This document shows positions 1-13,443 of a stretch of DNA of 64,000 bases, one piece after another. The notes below the pieces were generated by a model, which saw only the letters and a list, made by a program, of their open reading frames with translations, was not told the origin of the DNA and ran no database searches. Position 1 is the stretch's first letter, and each line of letters begins with the position of its first letter. Source of the stretch: Adineta steineri. Its lineage: Eukaryota; Rotifera; Eurotatoria; Adinetida; Adinetidae. Made by a program: the position numbers and the translations under genes. The stretch lies in assembly GCA_905250115.1 (NCBI GenBank), contig CAJNOI010000019.1:494030-558029 (forward strand), in the 5' to 3' direction.

Positions 1-457
1 GCCATTGCTGATTGTGTATTTTTAGATTGTGGTCATATGGTAAGTCAAAAAACATCTCTTATTAATTTTTCAATCGAATAAAATAATGATCAAAAGAAAA
101 ATGATTCATATCATAATTAATTTATAATATAAGATACTATCTAATTGATTATTTTTAATCATAGTTAAGTCTATTTTGATGAGTTACTTATCTCATTGTC
201 GATTTTGTTCTGTTGCTTGAAATAGACAAGAACAGAAGAGAACAAAAAAAAAAATGTTGATCTCTATGGTGATAATGCAGATTTTTGTTCCTTCTTCTTT
301 TTCTATAATTATGTGTCTAATAAAAACTAATCTAAAATCTTTTTTTTCTATTCTTCTTCCTTTTTAGGTGACATGTGTCAAATGTGGAAAATTACTCGCC
401 GAATGTCCAATTTGTCGATCGAATATTGTTCGTGTAGTTCGTGTATTCAAATCATAA
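1..457 (+). CDS. RNF34/RFFL-type RING E3 ubiquitin ligase, C-terminal end (5' part outside window)
   Basis: Two exons are visible: 1-39 and 368-457, with GT-AG borders and the TAA at 455-457. Together they encode the last part of a C3HC4 RING finger followed by a short tail. Visible pieces include CVFLDCGHMVTCVKCGK, then AECPICRSNIV and the terminal VRVFKS. The metal-binding residues C, H, C, C, C and C fall in RING order. The CGHMVTCxKCGK block and the closing RVFKS match the C-terminus of vertebrate RNF34 and RFFL (CARP1/2), ubiquitin ligases acting on caspases, p53 and endosomal cargo. The N-terminal FYVE-like zinc finger that would confirm the subfamily lies left of the window. The 328-base intron is long for this locus. 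I am confident of the RING and fairly confident of the subfamily. Confidence 0.85.
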
Positions 458-998
458 GAACTTGATTTTTTAATGTATCTGTATAGCCTGTTTAATGAAA
501 AGAAAAAAATAACAACAAAAAGACTTATTACACGATTATGAACAAGATCATTCCAGTTTAATTTTCATTTTATATATTTGCTTCTTCTTTTTGTCTTTAC
601 ATATATATATATATATAAATGTGTGCGTGTGTGTGTGTGTGTGTGTGTCGATAATCCTCAATTGTTTTTTCGTCTTATTGTATATTACAAGAAAAAAAAA
701 TATTCACAGACAATCTTTTTACCAAGTTTCTTCAAGCATCATCAATATCTAAGTGTATGTGCATCTATGTCAATAATCAGATTAATATACGTCATCAATC
801 CTTTTTTTGTCTCTCTCTCTCTGTCTCTGTCTCTGCATTCTGGTTAGAGAGAAAAAGAAGGAATGGAATAGTAGTAACAGTACTGGTGCATGACGATGAT
901 GATGTCTTTCTTTCTTTTTCTTTTTCTCTACTATCATCGTCACCAACGGCAGCATATCCTGTCATAATACAGCAAAGAAAAAAATTATCTAAATAAAA
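458..998. repeat. Intergenic spacer with TA, TG and TC microsatellites
   Basis: This is the 3' flank of the RING gene and the 5' flank of the TRPM gene. It holds a short (TA)n run near 600-618, then a (TG)n run near 620-648, and a (TC)n/(TG) tract near 809-835. Reading frames here are low-complexity and not credible as genes. No clear core promoter stands out. Confidence 0.6.
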
Positions 999-3900
999 AT
1001 GGTCACGCCAACAATGGTAGGCTATCATAATCGCAGATAGTATTGACATTATTTAATTCGTATTTTCTTTTATTAGTTTGATAATAATATATCATGGATT
1101 CAACGAACATTTAAAAAACGTGAATGTATGAAATTTGTTCTATCAAAAACTAATCAAGATATAGGACGATGTTGTTGTGGAAGATATTTACTTGAACATA
1201 ATGAGAATGTTCAAATAGAAGCAAATAATATAAATTTTTTATCAGTTAATAAAGACGAACGATGGTCTGTACAAAAACATACACGATGTGAACCAACAGA
1301 TGCTTTTGGTGTCATTGAGTTTGAAGGTTTAGCACATCCAACAAAAGCTCAAGTAAGAAAAAAGAAAGTATAGATTATAATTTATTCTATATATTTTAAA
1401 GTATTTACGTGTTGCACACGATACACGACCAGATTTAATATTAAAATTATTTTTACGTGTATGGAATTTAAAATTACCACGTCTTGTTATATCGATTGAT
1501 GGTGGTATTGCAAATTTTGAATTACAACCGAAACTTAAACGTGTATTGAAAAAAGGTCTTTTTCGAGCAGCTAAAACAACAGGTGCTTGGATTATAACAA
1601 ATGGATGTCAACAAGGTAATTCATTATTTTAATTAATTTTTATTTGATTTATGAAAATTTATAGGTGTTGTTAAACATGTTGGCGATGCTTTGTTTTCTA
1701 AATCACCAAAAGCAAAATCAGATATTGTCTGTATTGGATTTTCACCATGGGGTGTTATTGAAGGACGAGAAAATTTAATTGGTGTTAATGTAGGAAATAA
1801 GATCGAACAAAAGAAGAAGAAAAAGAAAACAAACTAAAATTTTAATTTATTATTTTAGAAAGTTGTTTCATATCATTCAAAAGCAATAGCAACAAAAAAT
1901 AATGCAACATTAAATAGTAATCATTATAATTTTTTACTTGTTGATAATGGGACAAATGGAAAATATGGGGGAGAAATTTTATTAAGGAAGCGTTTCGAAA
2001 GATTCTTATTGAGACAATCAAGTGTACATACTTGTTAGTTAATATTAAACTAATAAAAACAAAATTCTATTATCTGTTTGTTTTATTTAAGCTGAACATT
2101 CAAACATTCCTGTAGTATGTGTTGTTGTCGAAGGTGGAACAAATACAATTCGAATGGTATTAGAACATGTTACAGATAATCCACCAGTACCCGTCGTTAT
2201 TTGTGATGGAAGTGGTCGTGCGGCTGATCTGATTTCGTTTACACATCGATATGCTAGAGACGATGGGTATGGAAATTAAGATTTATTAACGAGAATGAAA
2301 TATAAAAATTGAATAGTTAGAGACCATCTTTAAAGAACGTCTAGATAAAAATGGCATTTTTTAACTTCCCTGGGTGTTCGAATCGGACTGTCGGGTAGGC
2401 GAAATGGAAATTCTGAGTGGGTCCCGCGCTGATGCTCACGCCTGCGCGCGTTGCATACCAGCAAATTTCCCAAGAACTAAAAAGTTTCTTTTGTGTTCCT
2501 GCACCACTTCACAAACATCGGAATGGCGTAGGAGCGCGCTCCTCAAGAGGTAGCACAGACGTGATCATCAGTGCGGAACAAGTTTTGTCGGTCTCTGGCC
2601 CCGCGTAACAGTGCTTTGTCCAAGTCTCATATTTTGGGTGGGCGCCGCCCATTCAGCCCATCCGCTTTTCGCTGACTCTCCTTTATGAACGGCGCCCTAC
2701 GAGAAGAAAAAACTCAATTATATTTCTAAATAGCATATATTGTCAATATAGTAAATATGAATCTATTCTGCTCTATTTGCTTGAATCAAAATCTTTGAAA
2801 AGAAATAAGAGTTTTTTTTATCAGACACATATAAATGTAATAACTCTCTATTGATCAATTAAAGCTACTTGTAAATTTTTTTAGAACAATGCCTGTTGAT
2901 ATTCAAGAACAACTAATACATACTATAATGAAAACATTTAGTTACACAAGAAAGCAAGCAAATAATCTCTTTAAAGAATTAATGATGTGCGTCAAAAAAC
3001 GAGATTTGGTAATGATTAATCTTTTTTTTCTATTTTATTTGAGATTAATTAGTTTTTTTTGTTTGGCTTTATAAAGATAACAATATTTCGTATGGGTGAA
3101 GAAGCATCACAAGATATCGATCTAGCTATATTAATTGCTTTACTTCGTAGTACATGTGTTTCATCAATAGATCAATTAAAACTTGCTCTAACATGGAATA
3201 GAGTTGATATTGCACGAAATTATATTTTAGCTGGTACTCATCAATGGCCGGTAAGAAGAAATAATTTTAAAAAAAACGAGAATTTTTCCTATGAATAGAA
3301 ATTAATTAGGAACAAGCATTAGAAGAAATAATGATGACTGCATTAGCAACTGATAAAGTTGATTTTTGTCGATTACTACTTGAAAATGGTATTTATATGC
3401 AAAAGTTCTTAACAATTCATCGATTAGAAGAATTATATAATACTGTAAGATTAATCTTTCATGATTATAATTATAGTTAAGAGAGTACTTTTTTTCATTA
3501 AAAATATTTTTTATGAACAAATTATTAACGGCGATGTTGTTCTGAAAAATAACATATTTTGATAAATTCAACATGTCGGAAGTTCTATTCTATTTCCTTG
3601 TCAAGTTCCGTTCATATTTAACCATCTTTTGAGACACAAAAAAAATCGACCTGCCTTTTACTTAGATTTCATATCAAGCAGAATTAATATTGACGTACAT
3701 ATCCGGAGATAAATTTGTCTCCTTACCCGTTTGCTAATGTAATCATGCGGATAAAGTAAAGATAAAAATATAAAATGTACTTATGTATTCATCAATGTAA
3801 AATGTTAAAAGAAAAGTGATAATCGGATTAGAAAATTGGTTATTCAATAAATCAACATAACAGATGTCATTCAATTGACTCTTGAGAAAATACTAAATAT

Positions 3901-6900
3901 ATATCTATGTATCAGCTAACAGAAATCAGTAAATATTTATAATTGTATAGCGTTTTTTTTTGTATGTCATATAATGCTGAATAAATATTGTGTCTTATAT
4001 AAAATAGATTCGAAAGCTTATTTAACTAATTCTATTTTATTTGTAATAAATGATTGAATGTCAATAATTTGCAGCATATTTGTTTTACAACATATGAGAT
4101 ACTATAGAAAAAATACGTCTATGTTAATTATAATCATGTGTTTGTTGAGTAACTATATTAGATATTAAAATTAGCCTTTGGGGACTTTTATTTGTTTTAT
4201 TCTAGCGTGATGGTCCTCCAAATACTCTTCAATATATTGCAAAAGATATTCGAAAAATTCGCAAGGTTTATTTCGTATTTAGTTATTTTTTCATATGATT
4301 TATTTCTTAAATTTTTAGTCAGCTATAATGAGTGCATATACATTACCTGATATAGGTTTAATCTTTGAGAAATTAATGGGTCATGGGTATCGTTCAAATT
4401 ATACTCGTCGACGTTTTCGTACACGCTATGCAACTACATTAAATCAATCGTATGCATTACGATCAGTAAGAATTGAAATTTAGTAAAAAATCAATTCAAA
4501 TATTTTTCTATTTTATTTGAAAAGTTTCATAAAAAACCAGTTAATACTGTAGCAAAACCAGTCGATGATACATTTCAATATCCATATAATGAATTACTTA
4601 TATGGGCAGTGCTAACAAAACGACATCAGATGGCTTTATTCTTTTGGGAACGAGGTATTAACAAAAATTTTATGTTCATTTTATAATTATCACTTTTTCT
4701 TTTGCTTAGGTGAAGAGGCTATGGCGAAAGGTAAGAATTTGTTTTTTGAATTTGTTATAATTGAATTTACTTTTGTAGCATTGATTGCATATAAATTAAA
4801 TAAAGCACTAACACATGAAGCTAATGATGATGAATTAGAAATTGAAGTTGCAACTGAATTGTCTAGTTATGCAGAGTAAGTTATTAAAGCGTGAAATCGA
4901 TCCTTCAGGGGAAGTAATACCTTTCTTTGTGCTCTTCTAAATTTTTCATGGGAAGCAATTAAGCGTAAGATTGCGCCGCCGGAATGTTGCTCAAATTCAT
5001 ACGACTAGCTAAGTTTTACCTTGATTATTTAGAAAACGATGGTAATTAGGAGAGGCAAGAAGCTTCTCTTCGCAGATAGGGTGCGCCGTCTATGAAGATG
5101 AGGAACTTTGTCTTCACAAGCCGTGACAATTTGAATAGATTTATCTAACAATGTATTGAGATTGAACCATTGAATCTAGGTATTGATACCTGTTGGGGTT
5201 TGATTACAATTAATCTCTTTACATGGATTAATGAGAGATGGATATATTCTTCGTACTGATACTCTTAAAATAAAATATATGTTACGTTGAATGTGATCAC
5301 ATCTAACCGTGAATCTTGATTTGGACTCGAACTCAACATATCTCTAAATTCACTCTCTATGGTTATAAATGTACTAAAAACTCTATTATATAAAGAAAGA
5401 ATTTTCCGTAGAGTAATAATATTTATATGCCTCAAATTTCGATAGTACTCAATCACAATGGATTTTACATTTCCGCAAAGTCTCTGAATCATTCATAACT
5501 ATTCTCTTCTAAATTATTTTAGTTTCTAATCACGTACAAGTATATATATATATGTAAAACTGATTAAAATTAACACTATACCACCTATTGCTAAGAAAAC
5601 TAAGAATAAGATAATGCAAGATCTTCTAGACACAAGCATTTATTTATAATTACAATTAATTCATGATGTTTGTTTGTCGTTTTCTAGACAATTCCATCAA
5701 TTAGCTCTTGGTGTTCTCGAACAATGTTATCGTGAAAATGCCGATAAAACATGTCAATTATTAACATATGAATTAAAAAATTGGTCTGATTGGACATGTT
5801 TATCATTAGCTGTTATATCCCATCATCAAGAATTCGTTGCACATAAGTGTTGTCAAACAATTTTAAATGATTTATGGATAGGTGGAATGTCAATACGACG
5901 TTATCTTAACTGGAAAGTTATTGCTTCAATATTATTTTTTCCACTTGTACTTCGTATTGAATTTAAAAGTGCTGAAGAATTAAAACTACAACCAAAAACA
6001 CATGAAGAACATTTAGCAACACAAAATCAAAGTGATCCAGATGAAGACGATGATGATGATGATTACAATAGTGATGATTATAATTCAGGAACATTATCAA
6101 ATGATTATACACATTGTCGTTTATCCGATGAAAATGATTTAAGAAAAACTTCAATAATTAATAACGATGTATCAGTTGATTTTGTTCTTGAAAATAAAAA
6201 TGTTGATAATCAATCAATTGAAATGGTAACATTTAATAGATCATCGACAAATTTAAAACAAACTTTATCAACACCAACACATCAAACAGATGATATAATT
6301 GATATTAATACTGAAACATCGAAAAAAACGGATGAATTAACTATTTTAAATGAAAGTATACATATAAGTATTCCATTATCATCATCACTTTCAATAACAC
6401 AACGTTTTTATGAATTTTATAATGCACCAATAACTAAATTTTGGTATAATGCGATATTTTATCTTCTTTTTCTTTTTCTTTTTACTTATATGGTACTTGT
6501 ACGTACACCCTTAAGACCAAGTATTGCAGGTAAATATTGTCGTCAATGATTTAATTAAAATCTCAAAAAATTCTTTTAGAATATATTGTAACTATTTATT
6601 TGGCAACATCAGCAATCGATACAGCTCGAGAAGTTTGTTAATTTCATATAGGATTTAAATTATTGGATAATTGAATAATTCTAGATATGTACAAGTTCTT
6701 CACCACGTTTTCGACGTAGATTAATAGTAAGAAAATTTTAACTTTGCTATTAGCTAAAATAAAAACTTGACCTCATAATTTTTCTCAGAGAGTCTATTGA
6801 TTCATAGTATGATCGAATAACCTATGGGAAATACTAAATAATTTTCATCGGCCTTCAGTAGTAAAACAACAAATCGACGTGCTATAGCCGGAAATTTCAT

Positions 6901-9107
6901 AAACAATTAAACGATGATGTTACCGCCTTGTAATGAACTTGTATTCCCGATTTTAATAACCAGGAGGTAGTATCACATTTCCTATACGATAATGAAAACG
7001 TGAAATTAACAAAGTTTTTAAAACAGAGACGGAAATATACGATCCCGCAAATAATTGACTGATTGGCAATTCCATTAAAAAGCTAAAAGCGATTGAACTT
7101 CCGAGTTTATGATAAAGCGAAATAAAAATGAAGACTCAAATGCTGAATCTATAAGATAATAAGCTTATATGTTATTTTCTTACTTTTTAGTTGTATTTCT
7201 CTGATTTTGTTCATATATGCGATTCATTAGCAATACTAGTCTATGGTATTGGATTTCTTCTTCGATTTCGTTCAAGCACTCTATATATCGCACGTTTATT
7301 ATATTGTCTTGATGTATCTTATTGGTGGATACATTTATTAACATATATATCTGTACATAAATCAGTTGGTCCATATATTCATATAGCTGCACAAAATGTA
7401 AATTTAAATTTTTTCTAAAAATAATAAATTCGAATTTTGTTTGATTTAGTTGATTGATTTATTTAATTTTATAATTATTATACTTGTTGTAATGGTATCA
7501 TTTGGAGTATCTCGTCAAGCAATTAAATATCCAAATGAATTATGGTCATGGCGATCAGTTAAAGAAATATTTCTTGAACCTTATTTTATGGTATTTCGTC
7601 TTTTTTTGTTAAATAAATAAAATTTAAGGAATATGTTTTTTAAAGATTTATGGTGAAGTTTATGCTGGTTCAATTGATCCACCATGTCTTGAAAGTGAAC
7701 CAGATGCTCCCCAATGTATGCCATTTCATTGGGTAACACCAATAACTATGACAGCATATCTTATATTTTGTAATATATTATTACTTTCAATACTTATTGC
7801 AACATTTAATAATACTTATATACGTATATCAAAATCATCGGATCAAGTATGGAAATATCATCGTTATTATATTGTACTTAAATATGAATCCAAACCAATG
7901 TTACCACCACCATTAATATTTATTTCTCATATATATTTATTAGTAAAACTTTTTTTACGATATTGTCGTGGAAAAAAATTCAAAGTTGATCATGGATTAA
8001 GTACGTTGCTTCAATATGAAATTCGATTATTTTTATTTTCATATGAACCTTTTTTATTTAGAATTATTTTTAAGTGAAAAAGAAGTTGCTGAAATCAATG
8101 ATTTTGAAGAAGAACAAATTGATGAATATTTTGTAATGAAAGATCGAGAAAAAAAGAATACAACTGCCGAACAAATTGCTCGTACATCTGAACGGTAAGT
8201 TATATAAACAAACAAAAAATCACTTCTTCTATTTTTCTTGTAATTTAATCTTGTTTTTTGTTTATTTAGTGTTGATGGAACAGTTTTGCGTGTTGATGAT
8301 ATTTATCAACGTGAAACTCAAAATCGTATTATACTTCAAAATCTTGATTGGCGTTTACAACATTTAGAAGATCTTAATATGAATATGTATAATATTATGG
8401 AAAGATTACTTTTAACACGAATGTCTGATGAACAAGATTCATCATCATATTATTTTCATCATCCATCATCTGTAATTAATAATAATAATAGACAACGACG
8501 ACATTCATCCATAACAGGATATGAATTAAAAGATTTTAAAAAGAAAATAATACCTAAATCAACAACAATGACACCTCAATTATCATTAGCAAAAACTCGT
8601 TCACCCACAGCTGATAATATATCATTATCAAAACAATCGAATGAACTCAAAAGACGTTCAACAATTCATCGATTAAGTTCGTTAACATCGCATGATTCAA
8701 ATATAGCACATGTGCAAACTAATGAATATACTTCAATAACAGATAGTTAAAATTTTAGTTTTTTTTTGAAATTTAATTCAATATTTTCTTTGTTTCTAGT
8801 TATTAATACAAATCAATCAGAATGGCAACCAACAAGTCCAATACTTCTTCGTTCTTCAGCAAATCGTCCCAATCCAATGACATTATACGAATCAGCAAAA
8901 GAAGATATTGCTGGTTATGATGCTGAAGAACAAACACATAATTTAATTGGTGAACTTATACGAAAACGTAGTCAAAAATCATCAAAAAATCAATTAAATA
9001 TTATAACAGAATCTTATTGTGATAGTGATCGTATATCTCTTTTTTCAATGGATATAAATGCTAGTTCATCAAATCTCAATTTAGAACAAACAGATGCAAA
9101 AAACTAA
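999..9107 (+). CDS. TRPM-family (melastatin) cation channel, 23 exons, about 1475 aa
   Basis: Exons: 999-1016, 1077-1352, 1402-1615, 1665-1789, 1859-2033, 2092-2266, 2885-3008, 3077-3250, 3310-3444, 4206-4265, 4319-4465, 4525-4654, 4710-4730, 4779-4875, 5688-6529, 6580-6632, 6685-6726, 7191-7397, 7450-7590, 7646-8000, 8062-8194, 8270-8745, 8800-9107. Phases agree throughout and total 4428 nt. The N-terminal melastatin region has [37 protein letters not shown] and [13 protein letters not shown]. Next come [12 protein letters not shown] and [13 protein letters not shown], then the six-helix pore domain (first helix near 6430-6500), the pore exit [14 protein letters not shown] and the TRP box [14 protein letters not shown] with PMLPPPLIF. 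The order follows vertebrate TRPM1/3/6/7, plasma-membrane Ca/Mg-permeable channels. There is no alpha-kinase or NUDT9 domain, so it is a non-enzymatic type. A poly-Asp stretch (near 6035-6065) precedes the first helix. The first 18-nt exon and the last splice are the weakest points: without the last splice the protein ends at 8750. Confidence 0.95.
2355..2670 (+). mobile_element. GC-rich decayed MITE-like repeat in a TRPM intron, related to the 13.9-kb copy
   Basis: A roughly 315-base island far richer in GC than its surroundings sits in the sixth TRPM intron (2267-2884). Its two flanks align with the reverse complement of the repeat at 13835-14014. Shared blocks are GGGTGTTCGAATCGGACTG against GGGTGTGCAAATCGAACTG, and the segment from GCTTTGTC to TTTTGGGTGGG followed by CGCCGCCCA. 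The middle (about 2420-2575) is absent from the other copy. Terminal inverted repeats are no longer clear and no target duplication was found. An open frame at 2417-2608 inside it is not a gene. Confidence 0.6.
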
Positions 9108-9401
9108 CATGCAATATTTTTTATGTTGTATTTTAGAACAGATTTTATATTTTAAAATAAAAATTTTGTCCTATAAATTTCTAGCTATTGATTACATAAT
9201 GAGTTCTTTATCTCAACTATTTTTAATAACACGTCAGTTGTTCTCTTTTGATTCGATTTTACAGATACTCAAAAATGATGAATAATATTATCTATGTATA
9301 CACACGAACAATACTTGGCCATCTCTCATTCTTTTGTTTCATCATTACTTCGATTTTTTTAAACATACGAATAAAACGTCAGTCAATTCTTTTCACTAAC
9401 A

Positions 9402-9929
9402 ATGCCATTAGCTCGTTTCAATCTAACAAGTGTTCTTGCATATGTTATTATTGGATTAAGTTTGAGTGCACTTCTTTTTGCTATAATTTCTTTAACAACA
9501 ACACATTGGATTCATACAATACGATTACGAGCTGGACTCTGGCAACTTTGTCATTTACAACCATTAACATGTTTTATTTCAATAGTACGTTCACCTGCTG
9601 CTTTATCATTAACAGGATTTTTTTTAATTATTATTGGTTTAATATCAACTTTTATTTTTAATATTATTAATTGGCATTTACCATCATCAATTCGATTTAT
9701 TTCATTAATATCTGTTTGTTCATTAGGACTTGGCGGATTTTTTTTTGCTATGAGTTGTGTTGCATTTTCTCATATCGCTGCACAATTTTGTTACTCGTAT
9801 TATTTAATGATTGTTGGTCAATTACTTGCAATGTGCGCAGCGATCGTAGCAAGTTATTTAGAAGGACGACGAAGTGCATTAGTATCTACAACAGGAATTA
9901 TGACTCGATTGGCCGTGCGTAGACCTTAA
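9402..9929 (+). CDS. Claudin/PMP22-superfamily four-transmembrane protein, single exon, 175 aa
   Basis: The predicted protein has four hydrophobic segments: residues about 10-32, 65-88, 98-122 and 130-152. The first extracellular loop contains W, then GLWQLC and a second Cys (THWIHTIRLRAGLWQLC followed by PLTC). This is the W-GLW-C-C signature of claudins and related PMP22/EMP/MP20 proteins, which act in epithelial junctions or as membrane organisers. The 175-residue length is slightly below typical claudins (about 200-230). The C-terminal tail is short and basic, with no PDZ-binding motif (it ends AVRRP). The start was chosen because the first helix follows directly. The gene lies 294 bases after the TRPM stop on the same strand. 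Family-level call only; invertebrate members are too divergent for a subfamily name. Confidence 0.7.
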   Translation: MPLARFNLTSVLAYVIIGLSLSALLFAIISLTTTHWIHTIRLRAGLWQLCHLQPLTCFISIVRSPAALSLTGFFLIIIGLISTFIFNIINWHLPSSIRFISLISVCSLGLGGFFFAMSCVAFSHIAAQFCYSYYLMIVGQLLAMCAAIVASYLEGRRSALVSTTGIMTRLAVRRP

Positions 9930-10346
9930 AACACAACCTTTTTTTTTCTTCTTTCATTCTTACCGTTTCTTTCTTTCCTCTATTTTTACTCGTTTCTTTT
10001 TTTTTCTCTCTGCGGTATCTACGATACCATTCTAGCCTTCGCGCGCAGTGCAGTAGACTATTCAATGAATACATGTCGTCGTACGTTTAATTTTTTTTGT
10101 ACAGCCATGCATGTTACGCCCGAGTGGTAAGAAAAGACAGTATCATCAATACACAAATAGTCAGGGTTTTTTTCCTATACTTTTTGTTTTATAAAATATA
10201 CTTGTAAGAAAACTAATTTAAAATCTAGTTCGTTGTTAAATATTTACTAATCAATCTGAATTTGTTTTTCATTATTCTTCTTTTTTTTTCATCCTAGATG
10301 TCTCATATATATATAAGTAGAAAATTTAATCAATAGAATATTATTC
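9930..10346. other. Spacer between claudin-like gene and SLC35E3
   Basis: It begins with a long pyrimidine-rich stretch (about 9945-10015) that is probably 3' UTR of the claudin-like gene. A short GC-richer patch at about 10015-10130 follows, then AT-rich sequence. No RNA gene or clear repeat is visible. An AG-bearing pyrimidine tract ends at about 10298, upstream of the next ATG. Confidence 0.4.
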
Positions 10347-13215
10347 ATGTCGTACCCATATTCTTCAAAAGACATTCAAGAATTGGACAATCGAGATTTA
10401 TCTGCTAATATTTTATCAGCATCAATGAATCATCCAACTGAGATTCCACCACCAACACAACTTGCTAGTAGACGTGTTGTAAATTCATGTTTTTGGTCAA
10501 CTATTATATTTGCAATAAATTTTGTTTCATCAATTCTAGTTATTAATTTAGCTAAATGGTAAAATTGTTTTTTTTGTTTATTTTTGATCAAAAAAGAAAA
10601 TTTTCTTTTATAGGATTTACGTTAAACATCATTTTCCTAATTTAACTTTAACGACAATAAATTTTTTCATGACCTATCTTCTTTTACTTGTGTGTTTACA
10701 ACTAAAATTATTTACTTATATTAAATTACCAATTTTAAGCATGATTCCTGTATCAGCCTGTTTTGGTGGCTTTATAGCATTTAGTAATTTATCACTTCAG
10801 TACAATACGGTTGGTACATATCAACTTATCAAATTACAAGTCACACCAAGTAAGTAATTTTATCTTTAGATAAATATAAAATCTCGGATTAATTAAAAAC
10901 GTCATTTGTATCTTTCTTTTGCATACGTATCTATTTGAAAAACGACATTTATTTTATCAGATAAATATAAAAAAGTAAATATTATAGTACAGAACTAGAA
11001 AAAATAGATAGTTTGTCAATTTTCATCATATATATTCAACCCCTAAAGAAATTTCTTATTCAATCCATGAATCGATGCATTTTAATGTTGATTTAGTTCA
11101 TAGCTTGAATGAAAAATATCCTATAAATAACTCGAGAAGTGAATATGTTCCAAAAAACTAAATCCTGATATTAATAATATTGTTTTTATGTCTTGTAAGT
11201 GCAGTATACTCACATGTTTTAAATCACGACATATTTCTTCCAGTAAAAAAAAGTAAAGCATATGTGATGAAGATTAACAAGTTGTTGACATTGGTATTTA
11301 TTTATGCCCACGTGTTCGAATAGTATTTGCAGTAATAAAATACTTGAAACCAGTATTAGTGAATATATTTTGATAGATATTATTTATAATATCAATGTGA
11401 AACATTAAAAGAAGAAATTCTTCTATGATCTATTAAATAAGGATGACGTTTTTAATTGTACGAAGGACTATTTTCAATAATTAAATATTCATAAATTCAA
11501 GCTCTATAAAAAAAACAAGTAACAGCTGTATTATACATAAAAGAATATCAAATAGACTATTAAAAATCTATGCTTGGATATTGTTTTCTTTTTATGCATG
11601 AATTATAGATTTTGCGTAATAAAAAAAAGCGATATCGGCTGAGAAGTAACTTGAGTTCGAATATTAATGACGATCTAGATATTCTATCGAATTTCGATAC
11701 TAAATCTACTGAAATTCGATTTGTCATTTTACTGAGATATAATTATATAAACTCTTGAAATTAAAATTCAATTCCTTAGACTGTTTGTATAGCATAATAT
11801 TTAATATTTTATCTATTTGTATCCAAGTGGTGCTAATTTAAATATTTCTTAATTATATGTAGATCATTATTTTAATGAGTAAATTAAAATAATGAGGCAA
11901 CGTCAATTATACTTTTAATATAGGTGAAGATGAAAATAATATTAATAGCAAAAAAACGGAACGTTCGTATACACAGGGTATCATAATATTTTGAAAAAAG
12001 TGTTCGCCTATTTCTAAATAGCATCTCGTTCACCATCATCGACAAATATTTTAAAAACGTGCTTGAAAAAAACATCCTGTACGACAGCTCAAAAAGATAA
12101 GACCCAGAATTAGAAGCTAAAAAATAGAAGCATTGTAATTTGATAATTTTAGTTGTTCCATTATTGTAAAACATTGTTAATAAGCTTGTCAGTTTCATAG
12201 TCTTACTATAATGTATATAGATTAAAGAATTCAAAATCAATTTTTGATAAATAATGATAGAGAGATCTACACTGTAATTCTTTTGTTTTGATAAGACTGA
12301 AGCATTTTTAAACTTTATTATTCATTCGTCAAATATCAAAGTTCTAGAAAATGCTTGATTTTATACAAAGTAGAAACTCATGTATCTAGCGCTATATTAA
12401 TAAGATTATAGTTTGCGTGACTACTCTTTCATCTTCTAGGTCAAATTTTGAAAGAGTATAATATCTCACGAATAGTCACATTTATCATTGCATATACATT
12501 AAAATTTGCTTCATTATATTTTTTTCTTTCCTTATAAAATAACATATCATGAATTTATCTTAATCAGATATTTATTTCTATTTTAGCTGTCATGTTAATC
12601 AGTTGGATGTTTTTTAAAGCTCATTATCCATTACCTATTGTTTTATCATTTCTTCCAGTTTTCATTGGAACATTAATTAGTACTTATTATGATTTACAAT
12701 TTAATATGTTCGGTCTTTTTTGTAAGTAAAAGATTATTTCTTTTTTTTGTAATATTTTTTTTTCTCAATATTATTCAGGTGCATTGACATCTATGATGTT
12801 TACCGCTGTCTATCAAATACTTATTGAACATTATCAAAAAGCTTATAACTGTGATTCATTACAATTATTATTTTATCAAGCTCCACTTTCTGGTTTATTA
12901 CTTCTAATGGTTGTACCATTCTTCGAACCAATATCTGCATTAGATAAATTTATGAATTTTGATACTATTTCATTGATATTATGCTGTGGTGTTGTTGCAT
13001 TTTTTGTTAATTTTACAATATTTTGGGTTATTGGAAATTTATCTGCTGTTGCTTATAATATGATTGGACATTCCAAAACTTTATTAATTATATTTATTGG
13101 TTCATTTATATTCCACGAACCACTTAATATACGACAAGTATTTGGTTTATGTTTTACAATGATCGGTGTATTTGTTTATTCATATTTTAAATATATTAGA
13201 AAAGTTACTAAATAA
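10347..13215 (+). CDS. SLC35E3: SLC35E3-like nucleotide-sugar/triose-phosphate-type transporter, 4 exons, 339 aa
   Basis: Exons 10347-10558, 10614-10849, 12587-12721 and 12779-13215 join in frame (1020 nt). The product is a ten-helix drug/metabolite-transporter-superfamily protein. Diagnostic matches to vertebrate SLC35E3 are FSNLSLQYNTVGTYQLIKLQ (family FxNLSLxxNTIGTYQLxK), ISTYYDLQFN, LLFYQAPLSGLLLL, VPFFEP and AYNMIGHSKT. The family sits in the Golgi/ER membrane; the substrate of SLC35E3 is not settled. An extra hydrophilic N-terminus of about 45 residues precedes the first helix. The second intron (10850-12586, 1737 bases) is unusually long for this locus; it is AT-rich and I see no recognisable element or exon in it. 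The downstream FGGY kinase begins 228 bases after the stop on the same strand. Confidence 0.93.
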
Positions 13216-13443
13216 ATCAATTTATCGAATACTTATTTTTCAATATCTAGTCAATGGAATAAAACGTTGTTTTTCATTGAACTTTTATTCGTATTTTCTG
13301 TGATCTTATGTTCAAATGTTAGAGTGTTCAAAAAAGAATTTTTTATATCTGTTATTCTTTTTATTCATTTCATAAATTATTTATTCTGTTAGTTAATCAA
13401 TCGACAAAATTCTAAGACATGTAATTTTATAATATTGTTTCAG

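Noticed and set aside
2417-2608. 63-codon frame inside a TRPM intron
   Set aside because: It lies entirely in a GC-rich repeat; its length is explained by GC content.
4876-5687. Possible mobile element in the long TRPM intron
   Set aside because: Weak inverted similarities (AGGGGAAGTAATACC and GGTATTGATACCTG) but no consistent ends or duplication.
8270-9107. Alpha-kinase or NUDT9 domain at the TRPM C-terminus
   Set aside because: The tail is short, Ser/Asn-rich and coiled; none of the kinase or Nudix motifs is present.
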